DNA of 32,244 bases from Nocardioides lijunqiniae (lineage in GTDB: Bacteria; Actinomycetota; Actinomycetes; Propionibacteriales; Nocardioidaceae), in NCBI RefSeq assembly GCF_015024225.1, contig NZ_JACJGM010000032.1:1-32244 (forward strand). The letters run 5' to 3'. Positions 14,942 to 22,972 of this stretch are shown piece by piece. Positions within the stretch are counted from its first letter, which is position 1. Every line of letters starts with the position of its first letter. The notes under the pieces are model-generated. The model was not told where the DNA came from. It saw nothing but the letters and a program-made list of their open reading frames with translations, and made no database searches. The position numbers and the translations under genes were made by a program.

Positions 14942-16915
14942 TCAGAGCGGGAACATCTCGACGTCCTCGCCGGTGACGAGCGCGACGCGGTCGCCGGGCA
15001 GCGGGACCAGGCGTACGGCGGACACGTCGCGGCCGTGCTCGACCTCCACCAGCCGCTCGGCGATCCGGCCGCGGTCGAAGGTGAGCACGGAGACGTAGCC
15101 GGTGTCGCCCCGCTGGATCACCGTCAGCGCCACCCGCTCGCGCGGCAGCCAGGTGAACTGGCGCGGGTCCTGCCCGGCCAGCGCGGTGGTCCCGACGGCG
15201 TAGGCGTGCACGTCGGTGCGCCTCGGCGCCTCGAGGTCGCTGATCTCGAACGCCGACACCTGCGCCCCCCAACGACCACCGGCGCCCGGGCCCTGGCCCA
15301 TCCCCACCAGCCGGTGCGGGCCGAGGGGGTGGAGGTAGTCGGAGAAGCCCGGGATCTTCAGCTCGCCACCGAGCCGCGGCGCCGTCTGGTCGCTCAGGTC
15401 GATCGCGTAGAGCGGGTCCACCTGGCGGAAGGTCACCACGAACGCCAGCTCGTCGAACCACCGGACCGACTGGATCGTCTCGTCGTCCCCGACGTGGTCG
15501 AGACGCCCGACCTCGACGAGCTCGTCGTCCTGCGCCTCGAGCGTCACGATCGAGCTGAAGTCGCCGGTCTCCTGGGTCGGGCCGACGGCGAGCCGCAGCA
15601 CGCCGTCGTGCTCGTCGACCGACCACCGGTCGGCGAGCGCGCCCTCGACCTCACCGGACCCGACGTAGGACGCGCCGGCCCCGTCCAGGGCGAAGTCGAA
15701 CACGTGGGTGACGCCGGTGCTGCCGGTGGTCCGGGTGCGGGAGACGGTGTCCCAGCAGCAGCCCCACGGATCGGCCTGCGTGGCGAGGTAGAGGTGGTCG
15801 GCGGACTCGTAGGCCACGGGGGCCGACGCAGCCAGCCCGAGCGTGCTGAGCTCGGTCGGCGAGGCGGCGGAGAAGCCGACGACGGCCGTCGTGTCCAGCG
15901 CCAGCTCGGCCCTCGGGATGGCCACGTCGCCGCACGCGACGAGCTGCTCCCGCCCCGCCGCCGTGGTCACCTGCGGCACCCAGTCGACGAGCGTCGTCTC
16001 GCGCACGACGGCACGGTTGGCACGCAGCGCGGCCCGGTTGCGCTCGCGCCAGGTGCCGCCGCGACGGCGGGGCTGCACGAAGTCCAGGCTCGGCAGACCC
16101 GCCGACAGCACCAGACGGACGTCGCCCCCGTGCTGGCGGGCGCTGAGCAGTGCGCTGTCGTAGTCGACGGTCTCGACCACGGTCGGCGAGACCGGGTCGG
16201 CGACGTCGACCGTGACCACGCGGGTCCCGGGCGAGGCCAGGCGGCCGATGGTCCCGACGGCGACGACGGTGTCGCCGGCGAGCAGGATCTCGGCGTCGCG
16301 CAGGTCCCCGAGGTCCAGGGAGCCGAGCTCGGCCACCGCGTCGCCGCTGACGTCGTACGTCGAGAGCTCGGCGTCGCGCACGCGCACCAGGAGCTCGCCG
16401 TCGGTCTTCACGTGGTCGGGCTCGTCGACCCCGGCCTCCTGCACGTTGGTGCCGGTGTCGCTGCTGACGGACCCGTAGGCCTCCGCCTCGGAGCTGGTGG
16501 GGCCCGCGACGGCGTCGAGATCGCGGGTCATCCTGGCGTTCTGCTCGTAGGAGCCGTAGGTGTCCCACCCGTGGGGCCCGACCAGCTCGAGTGCCCGCTC
16601 GACGTAGTGGTCGAGCAGGGCGTCGCACGACGCCGCCGCCTGGAGGTCCCCGTGGAACGCCGCCGGCGCGATCGGGGGCGGCTGCGCGGGGAGCGGGCCG
16701 GCGCCCGGGCCGGCTCCGTCGTCCGTGGGCTGGCCGACCATCACCCCGACCACGAACGCGGCGGCCACGGAGCCGACGACCGCGGCCCGCACCAGCGGCC
16801 GCACGACCCGTCGGCGGCGCTCCGGCGGACGCCCGGCCGCACCGCGTCGCACGATGGCGGCGACCGGCGCCGGTCCCACCGGGATCTCGTCCCACAGTCG
16901 TTCGAGGTCGCTCAT
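14942..16915 (-). CDS. Membrane-anchored beta-propeller protein, ECF partner
   Basis: The 657-residue protein has a short cytosolic N-terminus (about 1-40, basic at RRRRVVRP), one membrane helix (about 41-61), a Pro/Gly-rich linker, and a large extracytoplasmic domain of the Beta_propel type (PF09826-like). Family hallmarks are TGTNVQEAGVDEPDHVKTDG and blades such as YAIDLSD, YLHPLGPHRLVGMGQ and AVRLVPLPGDRVALV. It is translationally coupled (ATGA) to the upstream ECF sigma gene. That position, and an inside-out topology with a cytosolic tail, suggest a sensor or anti-sigma role, although the tail shows no zinc-binding HxxxCxxC anti-sigma motif. A CC pair (WGCCWDT) and further single cysteines are present in the outer domain. 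Confidence 0.85.
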   Translation of the reverse strand: MSDLERLWDEIPVGPAPVAAIVRRGAAGRPPERRRRVVRPLVRAAVVGSVAAAFVVGVMVGQPTDDGAGPGAGPLPAQPPPIAPAAFHGDLQAAASCDALLDHYVERALELVGPHGWDTYGSYEQNARMTRDLDAVAGPTSSEAEAYGSVSSDTGTNVQEAGVDEPDHVKTDGELLVRVRDAELSTYDVSGDAVAELGSLDLGDLRDAEILLAGDTVVAVGTIGRLASPGTRVVTVDVADPVSPTVVETVDYDSALLSARQHGGDVRLVLSAGLPSLDFVQPRRRGGTWRERNRAALRANRAVVRETTLVDWVPQVTTAAGREQLVACGDVAIPRAELALDTTAVVGFSAASPTELSTLGLAASAPVAYESADHLYLATQADPWGCCWDTVSRTRTTGSTGVTHVFDFALDGAGASYVGSGEVEGALADRWSVDEHDGVLRLAVGPTQETGDFSSIVTLEAQDDELVEVGRLDHVGDDETIQSVRWFDELAFVVTFRQVDPLYAIDLSDQTAPRLGGELKIPGFSDYLHPLGPHRLVGMGQGPGAGGRWGAQVSAFEISDLEAPRRTDVHAYAVGTTALAGQDPRQFTWLPRERVALTVIQRGDTGYVSVLTFDRGRIAERLVEVEHGRDVSAVRLVPLPGDRVALVTGEDVEMFPL

Positions 16916-17448
16916 GGCGTCCCCCTCCCCTTGAGTCCGTCAGTGAGTGCGCCGAAGTCGGCGAGGTGGTGGTCGGCGGCGAGGTGCCGCAGCGCCCGCG
17001 AGAGCCGGCTCTTGACCGTGCCCGCGGGCACGCCGAGGGCCTGTGCGGTCTCCCGCTCGCTCAGCTGCGCGAAGTAGCGCAGCACGACCACGTCGCGGTT
17101 GACCGCGCTGAGCCCGGCCAGGGCGCGGTGCACGGCGTCCGCGGTGTCGACGTCGGCCATCGCGTCCCCCCGCCCGGTCGCCCGTGCCTCCGGCAGCTCG
17201 TCGGTCGGCCGCTCGCCCCACCAGCGCCGACGCCTGCTGTCGCGCAGGGAGTTGACCAGCACCCGGTAGACGTAGGCGTCCCGGTCGTCGGCCGCCCGCA
17301 CCCTCGCCCAGGCCGTGTAGCAGCGCGCGAGCGCCGTCTGCGCCAGGTCCTCGGCCTCCGGCAGCCGGCAGCCGAGGAAGACCGCCGACCGCACGAGGGA
17401 GGGCCAGGCCTCCTCGGCGTACGCGGCGAACTCGGTGTCGTGGTCCAT
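16912..17448 (-). CDS. ECF sigma factor, SigE family
   Basis: The 178-residue protein is an extracytoplasmic-function sigma-70 factor. Region 2 covers about residues 4-70 (AEEAWPSLVRSAVFLGCRLPEAEDLAQTALARCYTAW, then YVYRVLVNSLRDSRRRR), and region 4 about 105-160 (LSAVNRDVVVLRYFAQLSERETAQALGVPAGTVKSRLSRAL). It has no extra C-terminal domain. ATG 17448 has a weak GAGGAC 10-15 nt upstream. Its stop overlaps the beta-propeller gene (ATGA), so the pair forms a signalling unit. A candidate promoter of its own ECF class lies upstream, implying positive autoregulation. Confidence 0.92.
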   Translation of the reverse strand: MDHDTEFAAYAEEAWPSLVRSAVFLGCRLPEAEDLAQTALARCYTAWARVRAADDRDAYVYRVLVNSLRDSRRRRWWGERPTDELPEARATGRGDAMADVDTADAVHRALAGLSAVNRDVVVLRYFAQLSERETAQALGVPAGTVKSRLSRALRHLAADHHLADFGALTDGLKGRGTP

Positions 17449-17477
17449 GCGGCGGGCTCGGTCCTCGGTGTCGGCGG

Positions 17478-17501
17478 GACGACCGGGGCGGTCCGGTCGT
17501 C
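17478..17501. repeat. Inverted repeat in the ECF operon leader
   Basis: Nine-bp perfect arms GACGACCGG (17478-17486) and CCGGTCGTC (17493-17501) with a 6-nt loop lie about 30 nt before the sigma gene and just downstream of its candidate -10. It could be an operator or an early-transcript hairpin. Confidence 0.6.
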
Positions 17502-17508
17502 AGGGGGT

Positions 17509-17537
17509 ACGACGAGGTGGGCGGTGGACCCGGTTCC
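17509..17537 (-). promoter_or_regulatory. Candidate ECF-type promoter of the sigma operon
   Basis: On the minus strand GGAACC (17532-17537), a 17-bp spacer and CGTCGT (17509-17514) match the general GGAAC-N16-18-CGTC form of ECF-dependent promoters. It faces the sigma gene 60 bp away, fitting autoregulation. Confidence 0.5.
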
Positions 17538-17569
17538 ATCCCTCGCGCGGCCAGTGCCACGATGGCCCC

Positions 17570-18754
17570 ATGGTCGCCCCTGGAGAGTCCCGCGAGCTCG
17601 ATGTCGTCGTCTTCGGCGCGACCGGCTTCACCGGCGGCCTCACCGCCGAGTACCTCGCCCGCCACGCCCCCGAGGGCCTGCGCTGGGCGCTGGCCGGTCG
17701 CAGTCCCGACAGGCTGGAGGCCGTACGCCGCCGGCTGGTCGCGATCGACCCCGCACTGGAGTCGCTCGAGCTGATCCCCGCCGACGTCACCGACGCCGCC
17801 TCGCTGGCGGCCGTGGCGTCGCGCGCCCGGGTCGTCATCACGACGGTCGGGCCCTACCTCCACCACGGCGAACCGCTCGTGGCCGCCTGCGCCGAGGCCG
17901 GCACCGACTACGTCGACCTCACCGGGGAGCCGGAGTTCGTCGACCGCATGTACACCGCCCACCACGCGACCGCCGTGCGCACCGGCGCCCGCCTGGTCCA
18001 CGCCTGCGGCTTCGACTCGATCCCGCACGACCTCGGCGCCTACTTCACGGTCCGCCAGCTCGCGGCGTCCGGCCCGGTCACGATCCGCGGCGTCGTCCGC
18101 GCCAGCGGGATGTTCTCCGGCGGCACCTTCCACTCCGCGATCAACGCGATGTCGCGCCCGAAGCAGTCGAAGGAGGCGTCCTCCGCGCGCCGACGGACCG
18201 AGCCGAAGCCGGCCGACGGGCGCTCCTCGCGCGCGGTCGCCGGCAAGCCCCACCGCGACCGGCAGCTGGGCTTCTGGCTGCTGCCGATGCCGACCATCGA
18301 CCCGCTCGTCGTGGCCCGCTCCGGTGCCGCGCTGCCGGAGTACGGACCGACGTTCCGCTACTCCCACTACGCCGGCACCAAGACCCTCCACTACGCCGCC
18401 GGCGGTGCCGCGGGGGTCACGGCGATGGCGCTGGCCGCCCAGGTCAGGCCGCTGCGCCAGCTCCTGCTGGGCCGGGTCAAGCAAGGCGAGGGCCCCGACG
18501 AGGCCAAGCGCGAGCGGTCGTGGTTCACCGTCGACTTCATCGGCGAGGGCGACGGGCGCACGGTCCACACCCGCGTCTCCGGCGGCGACCCCGGCTACGG
18601 CGAGACGGCGAAGATGCTCGCGGAGTCGGCGCTCTGCCTGGTCCTCGACGACAACCCGTCGACCGCCGGCCAGGTCACGACGGCGCAGGCGATGGGGGAG
18701 CACCTGCTGTCCCGGTTACAGGCTGCGGGCATCCGCTTCGAGGCCGTCGCCTGA
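17570..18754 (+). CDS. Saccharopine dehydrogenase-like NAD(P) reductase
   Basis: The 394-residue protein belongs to the saccharopine dehydrogenase NADP-binding family, like the mycobacterial trans-acting enoyl reductase group. The Rossmann start is VVVFGATGFTGGLTAEYLA (about 12-30), followed by GRSPDRL (NADP ribose-phosphate contact), TTVGPY, AGTDYVDLTGE and HACGFDSIPHDLGA, all typical of this group. The second half has a substrate domain with a probable membrane-associating stretch. True lysine-pathway function is unlikely: lysine genes are absent, and this subgroup is usually linked to lipid reduction. ATG 17570 has no ribosome binding site; CACGAT (17558-17563) 6 nt before it may be a weak -10 of a leaderless message. 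Confidence 0.85.
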   Translation: MVAPGESRELDVVVFGATGFTGGLTAEYLARHAPEGLRWALAGRSPDRLEAVRRRLVAIDPALESLELIPADVTDAASLAAVASRARVVITTVGPYLHHGEPLVAACAEAGTDYVDLTGEPEFVDRMYTAHHATAVRTGARLVHACGFDSIPHDLGAYFTVRQLAASGPVTIRGVVRASGMFSGGTFHSAINAMSRPKQSKEASSARRRTEPKPADGRSSRAVAGKPHRDRQLGFWLLPMPTIDPLVVARSGAALPEYGPTFRYSHYAGTKTLHYAAGGAAGVTAMALAAQVRPLRQLLLGRVKQGEGPDEAKRERSWFTVDFIGEGDGRTVHTRVSGGDPGYGETAKMLAESALCLVLDDNPSTAGQVTTAQAMGEHLLSRLQAAGIRFEAVA

Positions 18755-18762
18755 ACGCACGG

Positions 18763-18782
18763 CGACCGCCGTGTGGCGGTCG
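18763..18782 (+). terminator. Hairpin terminator after the reductase
   Basis: Perfect 8-bp arms CGACCGCC (18763-18770) and GGCGGTCG (18775-18782) around GTGT, starting 8 bp after the stop and followed by TCTTGT. Short, strong and well placed, though without a full U-tract. Confidence 0.65.
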
Positions 18783-18855
18783 TCTTGTGCGCGCGGACGG
18801 ATCGCCCCGGGCCTCCTTGTCACCGCGGACGAACACGACCGGGGTCATGCCTCCC

Positions 18856-18868
18856 TAGCGTGACCTGC
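18856..18868 (+). promoter_or_regulatory. -10 of a leaderless S12 hydrolase promoter
   Basis: TAGCGT (18856-18861) lies 7 nt before the ATG at 18869 and no ribosome binding site is present, so transcription probably starts at the start codon. A TTGTCA at 18817-18822 is too far (33 bp) to be its -35. Confidence 0.5.
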
Positions 18869-20257
18869 ATGACACTGGAGCGCGTCGAGACCTGGATCGC
18901 CGAGAACCTCCCGACCCTGATCGAGAAGTACGACGTGCCCGGCGCGGCCGTGGCCGTGCTGGCCGAGGGCAGGGTCGTCGACCACGCCGCGGGCGTGCTC
19001 AGCCGGACCACCGGCGTCGAGGCCACCGTCGACTCGGTCTTCCAGATCGGCTCGGTCACCAAGGTGTGGACCGCGACCCTGGTGATGCAGCTGGTCGACG
19101 AGGGCCTCCTCGACCTGCAGGTGCCGATCCGCACCTACCTGCCGGAGTTCAGGATCGCCGACGAGTCGGCCGCGGTGAAGATCACCACCCACCAGCTGCT
19201 CAAGCACACCGCCGGCTTCGAGGGCGACATCTTCACCGACACCGGCGTCGGCGACGACTGCGTCGAGAAGTACCTCGAGGTCCTCCACGACGTCCCGCAG
19301 CTGTTCGCGCCCGACGAGCTGTTCTCCTACAACAACGCCGGCTACTGCGTGCTCGGCCGGCTCGTCGAGGTGCTGCGCGGAAAGTCCTACGACGCCTGCC
19401 TGCGCGACCACATCATCACGCCGCTGGGGCTCACCCACACGGCGACCAACGTCTACGAGGCGATCCTGCACCGCGCCGCGGTGGGACACATCCAGCCCGA
19501 GCCCGGCGCCGCCTACCAGGCCGCTCCGATCTGGGCGCTCGCCCGCTCCAACAGCCCGGCCGGCTCGATGCTGGCGATGCGCCCGCGCGACCTGGTCGCC
19601 TTCGCGAAGATGCACCTCGACGGCGGGCTGGCGCCCGACGGCACGAAGGTCCTGGAGCCCGGCACCGTCGCCGCCATGCAGGAGCCGCAGGTCGCGCTGC
19701 CCTACCTCGGCCTGATGGGCACCCACTGGGGCCTGGGCTGGGAGCTCTTCGACACCCCCGACGGGGTGCTCGTCGGCCACGACGGCAACACCATCGGCCA
19801 GGCGGCGTTCCTCCGCGTCGTGCCCGAGAAGGGCGTGGCGATCGCGCTGCTCACCAACGGCGGCGACGCGTTCCCGCTCTACCGCGACATCTACTCCCAC
19901 CTGCTCTCCGAGCTGGCCGACGTCACCATGCCGACGCTGCCGGTGCCGCCGACCGAGCCCGAGGAGCTGGTCGACGCGAGCCGCTACGTCGGCACCTACT
20001 CCGCCCAGGTGTTCGACATCGACATCACCCAGGACGACGAGCAGCGGATCTGGATGGACGTCAAGCCCAGCGGGATCGCCGAGGAGATCGGGGAGGTGCC
20101 CGAGCGCAAGCAGCTCGTCCGCTACTCCGACGAGAGCCTGATCCCGATCGAGGCCGACCGCGGGATGTTCATGCCGCACGCCTTCCTCGGCGACGACGGT
20201 GAGGGCCACGCGCTCTACCTCCACGTCGGCCGCGCGGTCCGCCGCGCCGGCGCCTGA
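18869..20257 (+). CDS. Cytosolic SxxK serine hydrolase (S12, beta-lactamase fold)
   Basis: The 462-residue protein has the class C beta-lactamase/DD-peptidase/D-aminopeptidase fold. The nucleophile motif is Ser62-Val-Thr-Lys65, the second motif Tyr154-Asn-Asn156, and the KTG-equivalent is GHDGNTIG. It carries a further C-terminal domain of about 100 residues (YVGTYSAQVFDIDI), like the lipocalin-type tails of this family. There is no signal peptide, so it acts in the cytosol, which argues against a secreted resistance enzyme. It is clearly paralogous to the C-terminal half of the S9-S12 fusion downstream (shared TDTGxGDDCxEKY and GHDGNTIGQAAFLR). It stands 92 bp before the peptide transporter operon, so hydrolysis of imported peptides, perhaps D-specific, is likely but unproven. 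Confidence 0.88.
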   Translation: MTLERVETWIAENLPTLIEKYDVPGAAVAVLAEGRVVDHAAGVLSRTTGVEATVDSVFQIGSVTKVWTATLVMQLVDEGLLDLQVPIRTYLPEFRIADESAAVKITTHQLLKHTAGFEGDIFTDTGVGDDCVEKYLEVLHDVPQLFAPDELFSYNNAGYCVLGRLVEVLRGKSYDACLRDHIITPLGLTHTATNVYEAILHRAAVGHIQPEPGAAYQAAPIWALARSNSPAGSMLAMRPRDLVAFAKMHLDGGLAPDGTKVLEPGTVAAMQEPQVALPYLGLMGTHWGLGWELFDTPDGVLVGHDGNTIGQAAFLRVVPEKGVAIALLTNGGDAFPLYRDIYSHLLSELADVTMPTLPVPPTEPEELVDASRYVGTYSAQVFDIDITQDDEQRIWMDVKPSGIAEEIGEVPERKQLVRYSDESLIPIEADRGMFMPHAFLGDDGEGHALYLHVGRAVRRAGA

Positions 20258-20349
20258 CCGCCGTACGACCAGCACAGCCCCCCACAGCACCGCACGCACA
20301 CCGCACGTCTCGCACCACCACCACCGCTCCACGACCAGAGGACCCGCCC

Positions 20350-21945
20350 ATGAAGCTGACCGCCACCGCTCTCGGCCTGTGCGTCACATCCGCCCTCCTC
20401 GCCGGCTGCGGCGGGGGAGACGGCTCCGGACCCGGCGGCGGTGGGGGTGACGTCGTGGACGGCGGCACCTTCACGATGTCGCTGTCGCAGGACCCCGGCA
20501 ACCTGGACCCGCAGATGAGCGCCGGCAGCGCGCTCTTCACGGTCACCCAGTTCGCCTACGACTCGCTGCTCAGCGTCAACCCCGACGACGGCGAGATCCA
20601 GTCGGCGCTGGCCAAGGAGTGGTCGGCCGAGGGCACCACCGTCAGCCTCACCCTCGCCGACGGCGTCACCTGCGCGGACGGCACCGAGATGACGCCGAGC
20701 CTGGTGGCCGACAACCTGAACTTCGTCGCCGACCCCAAGAACCAGAGCCCGTTCCTCGGCACCTTCCTCCCCGCCGAGGCGAAGGCCACCGGCGACGACG
20801 CCGCCGGCACCGTGACCATCGAGCTCGCCGCCCCGGCGCCGTTCGTGCTCAACGGCCTCGCCAGCCTGCCGATGGTGTGCCCCAGCGGTCTCGAGGACCG
20901 CAAGTCCCTCGCCCAGGGCACCAGCGGCACCGGCCCCTACGAGCTCACCGAGGCCGCCCCCGGCGAGAGCTACACCTACACGATCCGCGACGGCTACACG
21001 TGGGGCCCCGACGGCGCCACCACGGACACCGAGGGCCTGCCCGACGAGGTCGTCATCAAGATCACCGAGAACGAGACCACCGCGGCCAACCTGCTGCTCT
21101 CCGGCGAGATCAACGCCGCCCAGGTCCTCGGCCCGGACGCCAAGCGGCTCCAGGGCGCCAAGCTCTTCGAGGCCACGACCAGCGGCATCATCGGCGAGCA
21201 GTGGTACAACCAGGCCGAGGGGCGCGTGACCAGCGACCCGGCGGTCCGGATGGCGCTGACCCAGGCCGTCGACCTCGACGAGCTGCAGAAGGTGCTCACC
21301 TCCGGCACCGGCGGACCCGCCACCACGCTCGCCGTCAGCGAGCCGACGTCGTGCCCCGGTGACTCCGCCTCGGGCTCGCTGCCCGCCCACGACCCGGACG
21401 CCGCCGCCGACCTGCTCGAGCAGGCCGGCTGGACCGAGGGCGACGACGGGATCCGCACCAAGGACGGCAAGCCCCTGGAGCTGGTCTTCATCTACCAGAA
21501 CAACACCGGCGCCGGCGGCGCCGCGGCCTCCGAGCTCGCCGTGCAGCAGTGGAAGGAGCTCGGCGCCAAGGTGACGGCCACCGCGCAGAACGAGACCACG
21601 CTCACCGGGACCATCTTCGGAGCCGGCGACTGGGACATCTCCTGGGTCTCGCTGAACGTCAACGCCCCCGACCAGCTGGTGCCGTTCCTGTCCGGCCCGG
21701 CCGCGCCCGACGGCACCAACTTCGCCGCCATCAAGAACGACGAGTACGACGCCGCCGTCAAGGACGTCATGTCCGTGCCCGGTGTCGAGGGCTGCGACGC
21801 CTGGCTCGAGGCGGAGTCCACGCTCATCGCCAACGCCGACATCGTCCCGTTCGCCAACAGCTCGGTGACGACGTTCGGCAACGGCGCGGAGTTCCAGACG
21901 CCCGGCAACCTGGTGCCCACCAGCATCCGGATGATGGCGAAGTAG
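20350..21945 (+). CDS. Peptide ABC transporter substrate-binding lipoprotein
   Basis: The 531-residue lipoprotein has a signal peptide with the lipobox LLAGC (Cys20), a Gly/Ser-rich tether, and a family 5 (DppA/OppA-like) binding domain opening with GGTFTMSLSQDPGNLDPQMS, with YDSLLSVNPDDGEIQSALAKEW and GTGPYELTEAAPGESYTY following. It would capture peptides outside the membrane for the downstream permeases. AGAGGAC about 7 nt before ATG 20350 is a good ribosome binding site. The 92 bp before it (20258-20349) has no clear promoter, so it may be read through from the S12 gene or have its own weak promoter. The substrate (di- or oligopeptide, possibly with D-residues) is inferred from the operon only. 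Confidence 0.93.
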   Translation: MKLTATALGLCVTSALLAGCGGGDGSGPGGGGGDVVDGGTFTMSLSQDPGNLDPQMSAGSALFTVTQFAYDSLLSVNPDDGEIQSALAKEWSAEGTTVSLTLADGVTCADGTEMTPSLVADNLNFVADPKNQSPFLGTFLPAEAKATGDDAAGTVTIELAAPAPFVLNGLASLPMVCPSGLEDRKSLAQGTSGTGPYELTEAAPGESYTYTIRDGYTWGPDGATTDTEGLPDEVVIKITENETTAANLLLSGEINAAQVLGPDAKRLQGAKLFEATTSGIIGEQWYNQAEGRVTSDPAVRMALTQAVDLDELQKVLTSGTGGPATTLAVSEPTSCPGDSASGSLPAHDPDAAADLLEQAGWTEGDDGIRTKDGKPLELVFIYQNNTGAGGAAASELAVQQWKELGAKVTATAQNETTLTGTIFGAGDWDISWVSLNVNAPDQLVPFLSGPAAPDGTNFAAIKNDEYDAAVKDVMSVPGVEGCDAWLEAESTLIANADIVPFANSSVTTFGNGAEFQTPGNLVPTSIRMMAK

Positions 21946-21957
21946 GTAGTCGACCAG

Positions 21958-22971
21958 ATGACGACGACGGCGAGCTCGGTCGCCTCGAGCGCACCCGCGG
22001 TGGGACCGGTCTCGGGGGTCCTGTCCCACCGCTGGGTGCGGTTCGCGGTACGGCGTCTCGGGCGGTTGCTCGTGTCGCTCGCGGTGCTGCTCACGGCGTC
22101 GTTCCTGATGATCCACCTGATCCCGGGCGACCCGGTGCGCGGCGCCCTCGGGCCCACGGCGCCGGCCGCCCTGGTGGAGGCGCGACGCGAGTCGCTGGGG
22201 CTCAACGATCCCCTGTGGCTGCAGTACTGGCACTACCTGCAGGGGGTCTTCACCGGTGACTTCGGCACCTCGCTGACCTCACAGCTGCCGGTGTCCGACA
22301 TCATCTCGCAGCGGCTTCCGGCCACCCTGACGCTGGCGATCATCGCGTTCGCGGTCGCCGTCGTCGTGGCCGTCCCGCTCGGGGTCCTCATGGGCGTCGT
22401 CACCCGCCGCGGCCGGGGCCGTCGCAGCGAGCTCGCCTTCACCACGACCAGCGTGGTCCTCGGCACCATCCCGGACTTCCTGATCGGCGTGGGCCTCGTC
22501 TACGTCTTCGGCGTCAACCTCGGCTGGCTGCCGGTCGCGGGCAACGCGACCCCGGACGCCTACGTGCTGCCGGTCATCGCGCTGGCCGTCGGCCCGGCCG
22601 TGATCCTGGCCCGGATCATCCGGGTGGAGATGGTGGCGGTGCTCGAGGCCGACTTCGTCCGCACGGCCCGCGCCAAGCGGCTGCCGTCGCGCACCATCTA
22701 CCTCGGCCACGCCCTGCCCAACGCGCTCACCGCCGCCCTGACGATCTGCGGGCTCCTGCTCGGGTCGCTGGTCGCCGGCACCGTGCTGGTGGAGAACGTC
22801 TTCGCCTGGCCCGGTCTGGGCCGCACCATCGCGCAGTCGATCCTCAGCAAGGACTACCCCGTCGTCCAGGCGATCGTGCTGGTCTACGGCATCGGCGTCC
22901 TGCTGGCCAACACCGTGGTCGACATCGTGCTCGCCCTGCTCGACCCGCGCTCGATGATTGCGGAGGACTGA
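21958..22971 (+). CDS. Peptide ABC transporter permease (DppB type)
   Basis: The 337-residue inner-membrane permease shows the DppB pattern: first helix LGRLLVSLAVLLTASFLMIHLIPGDPVRGALG, the SLGLNDPLWLQYWHYLQGVFTGDFGTSL segment, and the cytosolic EAA loop (DFVRTARAKRLPSRTIYLGHALPNAL) that contacts the ATPase. It has about 40 extra residues before the first helix. It lies 12 bp after the binding-protein stop with AGGTAG as a modest ribosome binding site, and its stop is 1 bp before the next start. It forms the channel together with the permease half of the next protein. Confidence 0.93.
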   Translation: MTTTASSVASSAPAVGPVSGVLSHRWVRFAVRRLGRLLVSLAVLLTASFLMIHLIPGDPVRGALGPTAPAALVEARRESLGLNDPLWLQYWHYLQGVFTGDFGTSLTSQLPVSDIISQRLPATLTLAIIAFAVAVVVAVPLGVLMGVVTRRGRGRRSELAFTTTSVVLGTIPDFLIGVGLVYVFGVNLGWLPVAGNATPDAYVLPVIALAVGPAVILARIIRVEMVAVLEADFVRTARAKRLPSRTIYLGHALPNALTAALTICGLLLGSLVAGTVLVENVFAWPGLGRTIAQSILSKDYPVVQAIVLVYGIGVLLANTVVDIVLALLDPRSMIAED

Positions 22972-22972
22972 C

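Noticed and set aside
17570..18754. Saccharopine dehydrogenase of lysine metabolism
   Set aside because: The motifs fit the trans-acting enoyl reductase-like subgroup and no lysine-pathway gene is nearby.
18817..18861. TTGTCA as -35 of the S12 hydrolase promoter
   Set aside because: It is 33 bp from the TAGCGT -10, far outside the usual 16-19 bp spacing.
18869..20257. Beta-lactamase resistance gene
   Set aside because: The SxxK/YxN fold is right, but there is no signal peptide, the length exceeds class C enzymes, and the context is peptide catabolism.
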